Source of the DNA: Balneolales bacterium ANBcel1 | GTDB lineage: Bacteria > Bacteroidota > Rhodothermia > Balneolales > Natronogracilivirgulaceae | Length of the DNA stretch: 64,000 nucleotides | Direction: 5' to 3' | Assembly: GCA_029688905.1 (NCBI GenBank) | Contig: JARULB010000003.1 | Span: forward strand, 393,621 to 457,620 | Shown here: positions 6,459 through 14,923 of the stretch, piece after piece | Layout: the number at the start of each line of letters is the position of its first letter | Numbering within the stretch: position 1 is the first letter of the stretch | Position numbers and translations under genes: made by a program | The notes under the pieces: model-generated | Databases searched by the model: none | What the model saw: the letters and a program-made list of their open reading frames with translations, nothing else | What the model was told of the DNA's origin: nothing

Positions 6459-8839
6459 AATTTGAGAAAATCCGGAGACCGGAAAACGTGTTCAAATGTC
6501 TCGGAAATATGGTTCACACCTGTGATCGTAAGCCCCTCTTTCACCTTGTCGGGAATATCGGCAAGGTCCGGCATATTTTCTGCCGGGATAATCACCGTGA
6601 CAATTCCCTTGCGCTGTGCGGCCAGCAGTTTTTCATTGAGCCCTCCGATGGCGTAAACATCCCCCCTGAGGGTAATTTCACCGGTTACCGCAACATCATG
6701 CCGGACAGAAGAATCTGTCACAAGCGATATCATTGCAAGAGCCATCCCCATGCCGGCACTGGGACCGTCCTTCGGAATTGCTCCTTCCGGTATGTGTATA
6801 TGGATCTCGTTCTTTTCAAAATAGTCGTCGGGTAACTGGAGGAAGGAGGCGTGCGAGCGGATATAGGTAAGCGCCGCCTGCGCGGATTCTTTCATGACAT
6901 CACCCAGCTGACCGGTGAGCAGCAGCTTGTTTTTCCCTGGCATTCGGGCTACATCAAGTTGAAGGATGCTTCCACCGGTGCTGGTCCAGGCCAGCCCGTT
7001 AACACTGCCTACCCGATCCTTCTTGTCCAGTGAACGATCTTTATACTTCTCCACACCCAGAAACTCACGCACCCGACCGGTGTTGATGGTAATACTACCC
7101 GTTTGTTTCCCGTCTTTTTTCCGGTTAATCGCCCGTTTTGCAACTTTTCGACATAAAGCGGCCAGTTTTTGCTCCAGCTCCCGAACCCCGGACTCTGATG
7201 TATAGCGTTGAATCACGAGCCGGATGGCATCATCCCGAAACGTTACCCGGGATCGCTTGAGGCCGTGCGATGTGAGCAGGCGGGGAATCAGATGCTGTTT
7301 GGCGATTTCGACTTTATCATGCTCCAGATATCCGTGCAGGGGTATTACCTCCATACGGTCCAGCAGGGCCGGCTGAATGTTGCTGGCTACATTGGCGGTC
7401 GTAATGAACATCACTTGAGAGAGGTCGAACTCCAGATCCAGGTAATGGTCGTGAAACGTATCGTTCTGCTCGGGATCGAGAACTTCCAGAACGGCGGATG
7501 AGGGGTCACCCCGAAGATCGTGACCAAGTTTGTCAATTTCATCCAGGATAATCACGGGGTTCATGGTACCCGCTTTTTTTATCGCCTGGATTATTCTTCC
7601 GGGCATGGAGCCGATGTAGGTGCGGCGGTGGCCGCGGATTTCCGATTCGTCGCTCACTCCTCCCAGCGAGATCCGAACCATTTTTCGGTTCATGGCTTCG
7701 GCAATCGACTTGGCCAGGCTGGTTTTTCCCGTTCCGGGAGCTCCGACAAAGCAGAGAATCTGCCCCTTGATTTTCTGCACCAGATTCAGAACGGCAATAT
7801 ATTCGAGAATCCGCTCTTTGGGCTTTTCAAGTCCAAAGTGGTCTTTGTCCAGCGCCTGTTCCACAGCAGTAATATCGAGCCGGTCTTCAGAAAAAGCTCC
7901 CCACGGCAGCGCCAGAATCCAGTCCAGATAATTTCTGGACACACTGTACTCCGGCGACATGACAGGCGTCTTTTTAAGCCGTTCCAGCTCTTCATCGGCT
8001 TTTGCGCGAGCCGATTCCGGAAGAGGCCGCTCATCCATCATTTGCTTGATTTTTGCAAGTTCCGGATCGGCATATCCATCCTCGTCCAGCTCATCCTGAA
8101 GCACCTTGATCTGCTCCTGAATAAAGAACTTTCGCTGGGTCTCCTGAATCTCGTCCTGTACCTTCTCGTTGATTTCATTCGAGACGGCGAGCAGCTCCAG
8201 CTCCCCGGTCAGATGCGTCAGAATGGCCTTGTACTGCTTGTTCAGGTCTTTTTCCTCGAGCAGCTGCTGTTTCTCATGGATATCAAGGTCCAGATAGGAT
8301 GCCATGAAAAAGAGCAGATTGCGGGGATTGTAATTCTGCTCAAAACCAAGCAGAACTTCTTCCGGCAGCTCCTGGTTCAAAAGCACCAGGCGTTCAAATC
8401 CCTCTTTGGTTTTCCGGATGAGGGCCTTGAGGCGCGGATTCATCCGTATCTTCGGTTCCTCCGGCAAATGAACGGAAGCTGTGAAAAAGGGCTCGGTCTG
8501 ATTAAAAGACACGGCCTCGGCCGTGTGGATACCGCTGATCAGAACCTTGAGCAGGTCATTGGGCAGATGAAGCACCTGGATGATTTGCGCAAGGGTACCC
8601 TTTTTGTGCAGTGCTTCGGGCGCCGGATGTTCTTCATCGGGGTCGAGCTGCGCACAGAGCAGCACGTACTTGTCACCCTCGACGGCGCTGTTGACGGCGG
8701 CGATGGTGGATGAGCGGCCGACCAGTATCGGAAACATGGTATTGGGGAAGATGACCGTATCGCGGAGGGGTACAACAGGAACACGGTCGGGCGCATCCAG
8801 GGAGTCCGGAAGATCGTGATGTAACGGTTTCTTTTCCAT
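6443..8839 (-). CDS. lon: ATP-dependent Lon protease
   Basis: Predicted cytoplasmic AAA+ serine protease degrading misfolded and regulatory proteins. The order is a LON N-terminal substrate-recognition domain (about 20-215), a coiled helical region, the AAA+ module with Walker A GAPGTGKT (366-373) and Walker B VIILDEIDKLG, and the protease domain with the Ser-Lys dyad (S694 in GPSAG; K737 in NEKLLAA). The reading frame is open to a GTG at 8899, but the ATG at 8839 is preferred because the extra 20 residues are not family-like. The last codons lie inside repeat copy A. The gene is divergent from recN. Confidence 0.95.
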   Translation of the reverse strand: MEKKPLHHDLPDSLDAPDRVPVVPLRDTVIFPNTMFPILVGRSSTIAAVNSAVEGDKYVLLCAQLDPDEEHPAPEALHKKGTLAQIIQVLHLPNDLLKVLISGIHTAEAVSFNQTEPFFTASVHLPEEPKIRMNPRLKALIRKTKEGFERLVLLNQELPEEVLLGFEQNYNPRNLLFFMASYLDLDIHEKQQLLEEKDLNKQYKAILTHLTGELELLAVSNEINEKVQDEIQETQRKFFIQEQIKVLQDELDEDGYADPELAKIKQMMDERPLPESARAKADEELERLKKTPVMSPEYSVSRNYLDWILALPWGAFSEDRLDITAVEQALDKDHFGLEKPKERILEYIAVLNLVQKIKGQILCFVGAPGTGKTSLAKSIAEAMNRKMVRISLGGVSDESEIRGHRRTYIGSMPGRIIQAIKKAGTMNPVIILDEIDKLGHDLRGDPSSAVLEVLDPEQNDTFHDHYLDLEFDLSQVMFITTANVASNIQPALLDRMEVIPLHGYLEHDKVEIAKQHLIPRLLTSHGLKRSRVTFRDDAIRLVIQRYTSESGVRELEQKLAALCRKVAKRAINRKKDGKQTGSITINTGRVREFLGVEKYKDRSLDKKDRVGSVNGLAWTSTGGSILQLDVARMPGKNKLLLTGQLGDVMKESAQAALTYIRSHASFLQLPDDYFEKNEIHIHIPEGAIPKDGPSAGMGMALAMISLVTDSSVRHDVAVTGEITLRGDVYAIGGLNEKLLAAQRKGIVTVIIPAENMPDLADIPDKVKEGLTITGVNHISETFEHVFRSPDFLKLISSV

Positions 8840-8953
8840 TGTCACAAAATAGCCATTTTTCACCCAATTACGCAGTGTAAGGTTTGGCTTTTTTCCCACT
8901 CATATGGCAACAGAAGCTGGAACACTATCAGATCCGGGAAACGCGCCGTGGAT

Positions 8954-8984
8954 TCAACAAGTATGAAAAAAACTCCTATCTTTG
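8954..8984 (+). promoter_or_regulatory. Candidate promoter of recN
   Basis: TATCTTTG at 8977-8984 matches the Bacteroidetes -7 consensus TAnnTTTG exactly. The -33 region holds only a weak TTC-type match about 20 bases upstream. The position suggests a recN transcript starting near 8991, which argues against the GTG at 8948 as start codon and for the GTG at 9035. Confidence 0.45.
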
Positions 8985-9034
8985 CATTATTCCATGAACC
9001 CGGAACAACGAATTCACCCGATAGACCTGTCGCA

Positions 9035-10756
9035 GTGATCCAAAGCCTCTATATAAAAAATTATGCACTGATTGATGAGCTGGATGTCAGGTTTCATGAA
9101 GGGCTGAATATTCTGACGGGGCAGACGGGCGCCGGCAAGTCCATTATCATCGGTGCCCTGAATGCGGTTCTGGGTGAGCGCGCAGATACAGAAACCGTCA
9201 GAGAGGGAACACGAAAGGCGGTAGTTGAAGCTATTATCAGCACAAGCTCACCGCACGATTCCCGGCTGGGAGAGCTTATGCGCGACCGCGACATCGAATG
9301 GGATGGCTCCGAGGTAATTTTGCGCCGCGAAATTCGTCCGTCCGGCAGCCGTGCGTTCATCAACGATACTCCGGTCTCCATATCCGCCCTTCGTGAGATA
9401 GGTGACCGCCTTGTGGATCTCCATGGGCAGCATGACCATCAGCTTCTGCTTAAACAGGATCACCATCGGGAAGTTGTTGATGAACTGATTGGTGTTCGCG
9501 CCGCCAGGGAGGCCTACTCCAGCGCTTATGGCAATGTCCGAAAAATCAGAAATGAGCTGCAGGAGCTGAAGCGCAGGGAACGGGAACTTGAAGAGAAGCT
9601 GGAGCTCCACAGGTTTCAGCTACAGGAACTGGAGGAAACGGAACTGGATGAAGAAGCCTTCCAGGAAATGGAAGCCGAAATGAAGCGCCTGGATTATGCG
9701 GAAGAGCTGGATCAAAAAGCCGCGATGATTGTGGAAGCCGGCTCCGGCGGCGAGTACAACCTTCTGGATCTGCTGGCCATGATCGAAGAGGCGCTCTCGG
9801 ATATGAAGGAAAGGGAGCCGGAGTTCGAGTCGTACTGGCAAGAGCTTAAAACCGCTCATATTAGCATTCAGGAGCTGCTTTCTTTTACAGAGCAGTATAA
9901 GTCGCGCATAGAGTTCAACCCCGGCCGCCTTGAGGAGATTCGCATGCGGCAGGCGGAGGTGAGGAGGCTGGAAAAGAAGTACGGCCGCGCGTTGCCGGAG
10001 CTGGTTTCGTATCGTGATGAGTTGGCCGAATCGGTCAATCTGGCCGAGAACTTTGATCTGGAGCTGGAAAAGAAGGAGAAGGAGCTGAAAGCGGCTTCGG
10101 AGTTGCTTCGGGAGCGGGCCGAAGCGTTGCATGCCGCCCGAATCCACGCCGGATTGGAACTTGGGAACAGGATATCAGAAGCCCTGAAAGAGCTGGGTAT
10201 TCCCAACAACCGTTTTGAGACCCGGGTGGAGTGGCGATATGATGATTCCGGCTGGATTGATATAGAGGGTCGCAAGGTGGGGTGCCATTCGGACGGCCCG
10301 GACGATGTCGTTTTTTATATCAGCACTAACAAGGGTGAGTCACCGCGCCCCTTGGCCAGAATTGCATCCGGCGGAGAGATTTCGAGAGTCATGCTTGCCA
10401 TGAAATCGGTTATTGCCAGGGACCATCATCTGCCCGTCATGATTTTCGATGAAATTGATACGGGTATAGGCGGCGCCGTTGCCGAGCAAGTGGGCAAAAC
10501 CATGCTGGATCTCTCTGCTCATTGCCAGATCATCGCGATAACGCATCAGGCGCAGATTGCGGGCCAGGCAGACCACCATTACAGGGTCGAAAAACAGGAG
10601 GAGGGTGACCGGACCATCACCCACATACGTCCCCTGGATGAGGAGGCGCATATCGCGGAAGTAGCCGCCCTGATGAGCGGGTCGGAAGTGAGTGAACATG
10701 CCGTGGCGAGTGCCCGTGAAATGGTTCAGAAAGCCAGGAACAGGCGGGAATCGTAA
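9035..10756 (+). CDS. recN: DNA repair protein RecN
   Basis: Predicted SMC-like ATPase acting in double-strand break repair. The N-terminal ATPase half starts IQSLYIKNYALIDELDV, followed by the P-loop GQTGAGKSIIIGAL. A long coiled coil fills the middle (roughly residues 150-350). The C-terminal half has the ABC signature ASGGEISRVMLAMK and Walker B PVMIFDEIDTGIGG. The frame opens at a GTG at 8948, but family members begin at the IQSL region and a promoter-like TATCTTTG lies at 8977, so the GTG at 9035 is chosen (573 aa). It is divergent from lon and is followed closely by an alpha/beta hydrolase gene. Confidence 0.93.
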   Translation: MIQSLYIKNYALIDELDVRFHEGLNILTGQTGAGKSIIIGALNAVLGERADTETVREGTRKAVVEAIISTSSPHDSRLGELMRDRDIEWDGSEVILRREIRPSGSRAFINDTPVSISALREIGDRLVDLHGQHDHQLLLKQDHHREVVDELIGVRAAREAYSSAYGNVRKIRNELQELKRRERELEEKLELHRFQLQELEETELDEEAFQEMEAEMKRLDYAEELDQKAAMIVEAGSGGEYNLLDLLAMIEEALSDMKEREPEFESYWQELKTAHISIQELLSFTEQYKSRIEFNPGRLEEIRMRQAEVRRLEKKYGRALPELVSYRDELAESVNLAENFDLELEKKEKELKAASELLRERAEALHAARIHAGLELGNRISEALKELGIPNNRFETRVEWRYDDSGWIDIEGRKVGCHSDGPDDVVFYISTNKGESPRPLARIASGGEISRVMLAMKSVIARDHHLPVMIFDEIDTGIGGAVAEQVGKTMLDLSAHCQIIAITHQAQIAGQADHHYRVEKQEEGDRTITHIRPLDEEAHIAEVAALMSGSEVSEHAVASAREMVQKARNRRES

Positions 10757-10792
10757 TGATCAGCACCACCATATCCGGCATTGCCGGCCTTT

Positions 10793-11626
10793 ATGTCAGG
10801 AAATAAAGCCATAATGGAAGCAGCAGCGCATCAAAAACACACGTATGAATATGGCCCTGGCGGTCAGTTTGTGTCATATTACAAAACCGGCACGGGTCCT
10901 CCGCTACTGATACTTCACGGCTGGGGAAGCCGGGCGTCGGTTATGCTGCCCCTGGCTAACGCCCTTTCGGATATCCGGACATGCTATATTCCCGATCTTC
11001 CCGGTTTTGGAGACTCACCCCCGCCGACAACTCCCTGGAATGTTGACAACTATGTTGATTTGGCATCATCGTTCTCATCGAGTATCGCTGGCGAACCGAT
11101 CGATGTGCTTGCGCATTCGTTTGGAGGCCGGATTGTACTGAAATGGTGCTGCCTGCAGGAGGCGAAAGAGCTGTTGAACAAGGTGGTAGTTACCGGGGGA
11201 GCCGGAATGAAGCCGCGCCGTTCTCTTTCCTATTACCGCAGAAGGATTTCGGCAACGGTACTGAAAGCACCCTTTCTGCTGTTGCCGGAAAAGCTTAGAA
11301 ACAGGGCACTGGAGCGTCTCCGCAGATCACGGCTCTGGAAATCCCTGGGATCTTCGGATTACAGCCGGCTTGAAGGGACCATGAGGGAAACATTTGTGCG
11401 GACCGTCTCGGAGCATCTTGAATCCTGTCTGCCGGAGATCCACCAGGAAATTTTTCTACTTTGGGGCAAGGGGGACGATGCCACCCCCTGGTATCAGGCG
11501 GAGCGCATGGAAAAAGGATTGAGAAACGGAACCCTTGTTGGTATCGACCAGGCCGGACATTACGCCTTTCTGGATCAGCCGGTGCGGTTTACGAGGATTG
11601 TAAGGGCTTATCTGGACCCAGCCTGA
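10793..11626 (+). CDS. Alpha/beta fold hydrolase
   Basis: Predicted serine hydrolase of unknown substrate. Typical landmarks are the oxyanion-hole region LLILHGWGS, the nucleophile elbow AHSFGG (Ser), an acidic residue in LWGKGDDATPW, and the catalytic His in DQAGHYAFLDQP. There is no signal peptide, so it is probably cytoplasmic. The start is uncertain: the frame opens with TTG at 10781, with ATG codons at 10793 and 10814; none has a convincing ribosome-binding site. It follows recN by about 35 bases in the same direction and may be co-transcribed. Its 3' end converges on the lipoprotein gene. Confidence 0.85.
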   Translation: MSGNKAIMEAAAHQKHTYEYGPGGQFVSYYKTGTGPPLLILHGWGSRASVMLPLANALSDIRTCYIPDLPGFGDSPPPTTPWNVDNYVDLASSFSSSIAGEPIDVLAHSFGGRIVLKWCCLQEAKELLNKVVVTGGAGMKPRRSLSYYRRRISATVLKAPFLLLPEKLRNRALERLRRSRLWKSLGSSDYSRLEGTMRETFVRTVSEHLESCLPEIHQEIFLLWGKGDDATPWYQAERMEKGLRNGTLVGIDQAGHYAFLDQPVRFTRIVRAYLDPA

Positions 11627-11656
11627 CCCAGGCGGCAAACTCGGGGGCAATGGCGG

Positions 11657-12241
11657 TCAGTTCAGGAAAATGTAACGGAAATCACTCCAGGTGAAATCAG
11701 TGCCGTTGCTTCGGTCGGTCCAGGAATGGATTGCCCAGTCGCCGCTCTCATCCCGTTTCATAGTTATGATGAGTCTGCCCCGTGCCTCGGTCGGCAGTAG
11801 CTCGGGCCCCCGGTTGTGGTTGACCGTCAGCCGGTAATTGGTCTCGAACTGCTCTTCGTTTTCGCCCAGATTTACGAGGGAGGCCTCATCAAACTGCAGA
11901 CCGTGTCCGCTGCGGCCCTCCGTCTCGGAACGCATTGCTCTGAAATAGTCAACTTCCTGCTGATATCCCCAGCCCTGCCAAAGACCGGGATTATTGCTTT
12001 GGGCATCGGAAGAGGGCCGGTAGGTGAAGTCGGCCTCTGAGAACAGCCGCTGATAATGGTCGGTATTCATGTGAGTTACGGCATTGACCAGGTTATCAAT
12101 TACATTCTCCGGCCGGTCGGTTTGAATAAAAGGCGGACCCGTAGTGGTGCCGGGCTCTTCGGGATCCCGTGTCTCAAACAGGCTGCATGAGGCAGCCATG
12201 GGCAGAATCAACAGAAATAGCAGGATCCTCGATGGATTCAT
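11657..12241 (-). CDS. Putative lipoprotein of unknown function
   Basis: A 194-aa protein that I do not recognise as a named family. It begins with a hydrophobic signal sequence (ILLFLLILPM) followed by the lipobox-like AASC, so it is probably lipid-anchored. The mature part is acidic, with VIDNLVNAVTHMNTDHYQRLFSEADF near its start and a C-terminal beta-rich stretch (GRLIITMKRDESGDWAIHSW). That pattern is reminiscent of NTF2/SnoaL-like folds, but this is only a resemblance. It lies 118 bases downstream of an RluA-type gene on the same strand. Confidence 0.7.
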   Translation of the reverse strand: MNPSRILLFLLILPMAASCSLFETRDPEEPGTTTGPPFIQTDRPENVIDNLVNAVTHMNTDHYQRLFSEADFTYRPSSDAQSNNPGLWQGWGYQQEVDYFRAMRSETEGRSGHGLQFDEASLVNLGENEEQFETNYRLTVNHNRGPELLPTEARGRLIITMKRDESGDWAIHSWTDRSNGTDFTWSDFRYIFLN

Positions 12242-12359
12242 GGTAAGGCCGGGATCGGAGTAACGGGTTATTCTGTATTGAAAACGGTTCGAGAGGCAAA
12301 ATACATATCATTGCGTATTCGTCAAACGCATCGGCTGAGCAGAGTCCCCGTATGAAACA

Positions 12360-13493
12360 TTAAGGCTGAAGAGCTTCCCGGTAACCGGAGAGGTGGAATG
12401 AAAGGTTCAGGGATGGAATCTCCATTGCATGATGAACCAGTGATATGGCTGAGTTTTGCATGGGAAAGCCGTTTGTTTTACCCGCGGGGCGCCGTGTGCC
12501 CGGTTGTACGGTTCTGTTTCCATAAACCGGGTCGTCAATTATCGGATGTCCCCACTCCCGTAGATGAAGCCGAATCTGGTGCGTACGTCCGGTTGCAGGG
12601 CGGCAAGCAACCAGGGCGGAGCTGCCATTCGTGCGCAATACGCGGAACTCTGTCAGAGCCGGTTTCCCGCCGGGAGCACATTCAAACAGATAGCCGTTTT
12701 TTCGGCGGATGGGCCGGTCGATAGTTACGGCTTGCTCATCCGGAACCCCCGACACAATGGCAAAATAGTGTTTTGACACACGGCCCGTCTCGAAAGCCTG
12801 ACGAACCCTGCCGGAAAAGTCGGGATTCCGTCCAAACAGTACCAGTCCGGTGGTGACCGCATCCAGCCGGTGCAGAATATGCAACCCTGATTCCCGGGCA
12901 GGATTTTGCCCGGTTGCAAAACCATTACTTTGAGAAGCAAAGCCCGGGTTTTCACCCGCTTCCTCCTGCAGAATCGAGAGGAGTGTGTTTCTGTAATAGC
13001 GCCCGCCGGGGTGCATGGGGAGCGGTGCCGGCTTGTAGACCAGCAGAAATTCGGGGTGTTTATCCAGGATTTGGATTTCATCGGGTACAGCCGGTTCCGT
13101 GAATCCCGGCTGAAAAATCGATAAAGCGGGTTCATCCGCCAGAGTGTCACCAGGCTTGAGCCGCCGGTCACCCTGGGTGATCCAGCCGGAACGAAGCCGT
13201 TCACTCCACACCTGTTCACTCCGGAACGGGAACCGGCCTGTCAGAAAGCGGATGATCTCCTGGCCGGTATCCTGTGGTCGAACACGGCAGGTAATGGTCC
13301 GATTACAGGGAGGGGCAATACGGATACGGCAGAATGAATCACGGTGAGTCGGATAGAAGGTGTCAGCGGCAGAAGGCTGACCCGGAAAAGGGAACAGAGA
13401 GCCCGGTTCGGATAGAACAGAATGGTTTTCGGGTGCTGGAGGGGTTTTGGAGCTTTTTCCGGGTCCGGCAATATATTCCGATTGACTTGTCAT
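12360..13493 (-). CDS. RluA-family pseudouridine synthase, second copy
   Basis: Predicted RNA pseudouridine synthase, 377 aa. The catalytic motif is HILHRLDAVTTGLVLFGR (Asp nucleophile), with RPATGRTHQIRLHL and GHPIIDDPVYG further on. The N-terminal ~110 residues include an S4-like RNA-binding segment (QEIIRFLTGRFPF..LRSGWITQGDR), preceded by a polar tail. A short low-complexity insert (about residues 185-205) interrupts the catalytic domain ahead of the HRLD motif. It is divergent from the first RluA-type protein and lacks the RluD-type N-terminus, so the target (tRNA or rRNA) is undetermined. It follows trhO by 36 bases, suggesting a small RNA-modification operon. Confidence 0.88.
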   Translation of the reverse strand: MTSQSEYIAGPGKSSKTPPAPENHSVLSEPGSLFPFPGQPSAADTFYPTHRDSFCRIRIAPPCNRTITCRVRPQDTGQEIIRFLTGRFPFRSEQVWSERLRSGWITQGDRRLKPGDTLADEPALSIFQPGFTEPAVPDEIQILDKHPEFLLVYKPAPLPMHPGGRYYRNTLLSILQEEAGENPGFASQSNGFATGQNPARESGLHILHRLDAVTTGLVLFGRNPDFSGRVRQAFETGRVSKHYFAIVSGVPDEQAVTIDRPIRRKNGYLFECAPGGKPALTEFRVLRTNGSSALVACRPATGRTHQIRLHLREWGHPIIDDPVYGNRTVQPGTRRPAGKTNGFPMQNSAISLVHHAMEIPSLNLSFHLSGYREALQP

Positions 13494-13529
13494 CGTTAGC
13501 TTCTGTTTTCAGAACGTTTCCCGCTGACC

Positions 13530-14510
13530 TCAACGGCTCAAACCGGTTCTCTGGTGTTTCCCCTGTTTGAAGGAGACATCAAAATAGTGATACCATTTTC
13601 GAAAAGGAGCATAGGCTTTATCCGGGTTGAAAGGACGTCTGCGCGGGTTTTGCCGGCACGATTCGCTGCAACAACCCTCCATCCGCTCGGCTCCTTTTGG
13701 CGAGCAAATAAACAACCGGTTGCACTCCATGTTGGCGCAATTGATGTACATGTCGCAGGGGTCACCGGTGATTTCGCAAAAACTGACGGGCTCTTGCTCC
13801 TCCGGATTTACCGGAACGACCAGACGATCATCAAACACAAAACATTTGCCACGAAAATGGCGCCCAGCCTGCTTGTTTGCGTAATTCAGAATGCCGCCGT
13901 GCAACTGGTTGACATCCCGATACCCTTTTTTCTTCATCAGTACCGAGAACTTTTCACAACGGATTCCGCCGGTGCAGTACATGAGCACTTTTTTGTTCTT
14001 CGGGATGCCGGCCCCATCCAGCCAGTTCGGAAAATCATAGAAATTTTCCACATCGGGCCTTTGTGCTCCTTCGAAATAACCGATGCGGGATTCATAATTG
14101 TTTCGGACATCAATCATGATATAGTCTTCACCCGATTCCATGACCCTCCGCCACTCGTCCGGCGAGAGATGACGCCCCCCTTCCTCGAGCGGATCCAGGT
14201 TTTCTCCCGATTTCAGGGATACCAGCTCGGGTCGATGCTTGACAATCAGTTTTGCAAAAGGCACCTCATCCGAAAAATCTTCTTTAAACTCGGTACCAGA
14301 AAACCCCTCTTTGCTTCGTAAAGCGTCTTTATAGCCAGTAATATCCAAAGTTTTGCCGGACAGGGTTCCGTTGATGCCTTCATCAGAGATATAAATGCGC
14401 CCCTTGAGACCCAGCCCGGAACACAACTGTTTTTGTTCCGCAACCATGTTCTCTGGCGATTCGATTCTGGCAAACTGATAAAAGAGGATGACGGAATACG
14501 GGGTGCTCAT
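13530..14510 (-). CDS. trhO: tRNA uridine(34) hydroxylase TrhO (rhodanese-like)
   Basis: Predicted oxygen-dependent enzyme that forms 5-hydroxyuridine at wobble U34 of tRNA. The N-terminal domain (VILFYQFARIESPENM..GLKGRIYISDEGINGTLSG) precedes a rhodanese domain with the active-site loop MYCTGGIRCEK (catalytic Cys) and the family's Cys-rich C-terminus (FCEITGDPCDMYINCANMECN..CCSESC). The frame is open to 14684, but the first 58 residues are not family-like. The ATG at 14510 (protein MSTPYSVILFYQ) is chosen, giving 326 aa. The downstream RluA-type gene is 36 bases away. Confidence 0.9.
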   Translation of the reverse strand: MSTPYSVILFYQFARIESPENMVAEQKQLCSGLGLKGRIYISDEGINGTLSGKTLDITGYKDALRSKEGFSGTEFKEDFSDEVPFAKLIVKHRPELVSLKSGENLDPLEEGGRHLSPDEWRRVMESGEDYIMIDVRNNYESRIGYFEGAQRPDVENFYDFPNWLDGAGIPKNKKVLMYCTGGIRCEKFSVLMKKKGYRDVNQLHGGILNYANKQAGRHFRGKCFVFDDRLVVPVNPEEQEPVSFCEITGDPCDMYINCANMECNRLFICSPKGAERMEGCCSESCRQNPRRRPFNPDKAYAPFRKWYHYFDVSFKQGKHQRTGLSR

Positions 14511-14923
14511 GGAGTAGTGTTTAGCTGAATGGATATTGCAACAGGTGCCGTCCTGAAATGAAGGCGTGTTTAAAGTAGAATGGTAAAATATGAAGAAACA
14601 ACAACAATAGGGATGACGCCTCCCGGCCGGAGCGGAGTTTTTCATTCGTCCCGTATTGCGGAGGGATCTCATCCGGAACGACACCCCGCCTTTGCAGTCG
14701 AGAGCATGCGGTACGAAGATATTGTGCTGTAACGGAATGCGTCTTTATTCGTATATCCCGGCCAATATCAATCAGGGCATATGGCGAAGTGAAGAGCCGG
14801 AAGCAAGGATTGATGCTTTACGTGGTCCAAATATCATGGTATCGGTTCCGGTTCAGCCGGACTTGGTAATCCTGTACGGTAATAGTACCTTTATATTCTA
14901 TGAATTTCGTTTGCAAATCACCC
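14511..14923. other. Divergent intergenic gap, trhO / secreted metalloprotease
   Basis: About 410 bases without a supported gene. The only clear signal is the plus-strand promoter-like pair at 14863-14893. No repeat-family copy and no strong hairpin with a T-tract was seen. Confidence 0.6.
14863..14893 (+). promoter_or_regulatory. Candidate Bacteroidetes-type promoter of the first metalloprotease
   Basis: TTG at 14863-14865, a 20-base spacer, then TACCTTTA at 14886-14893, close to the TTG-N19-21-TAnnTTTG pattern. Transcription would begin near 14900, the first base of the upstream ATG, which favours the ATG at 14924 as the true start. Confidence 0.5.

Noticed and set aside
7520..8713. 397-codon ORF on the plus strand
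   Set aside because: It lies entirely antisense to lon, has no family-like sequence, and reflects codon bias of the real gene.
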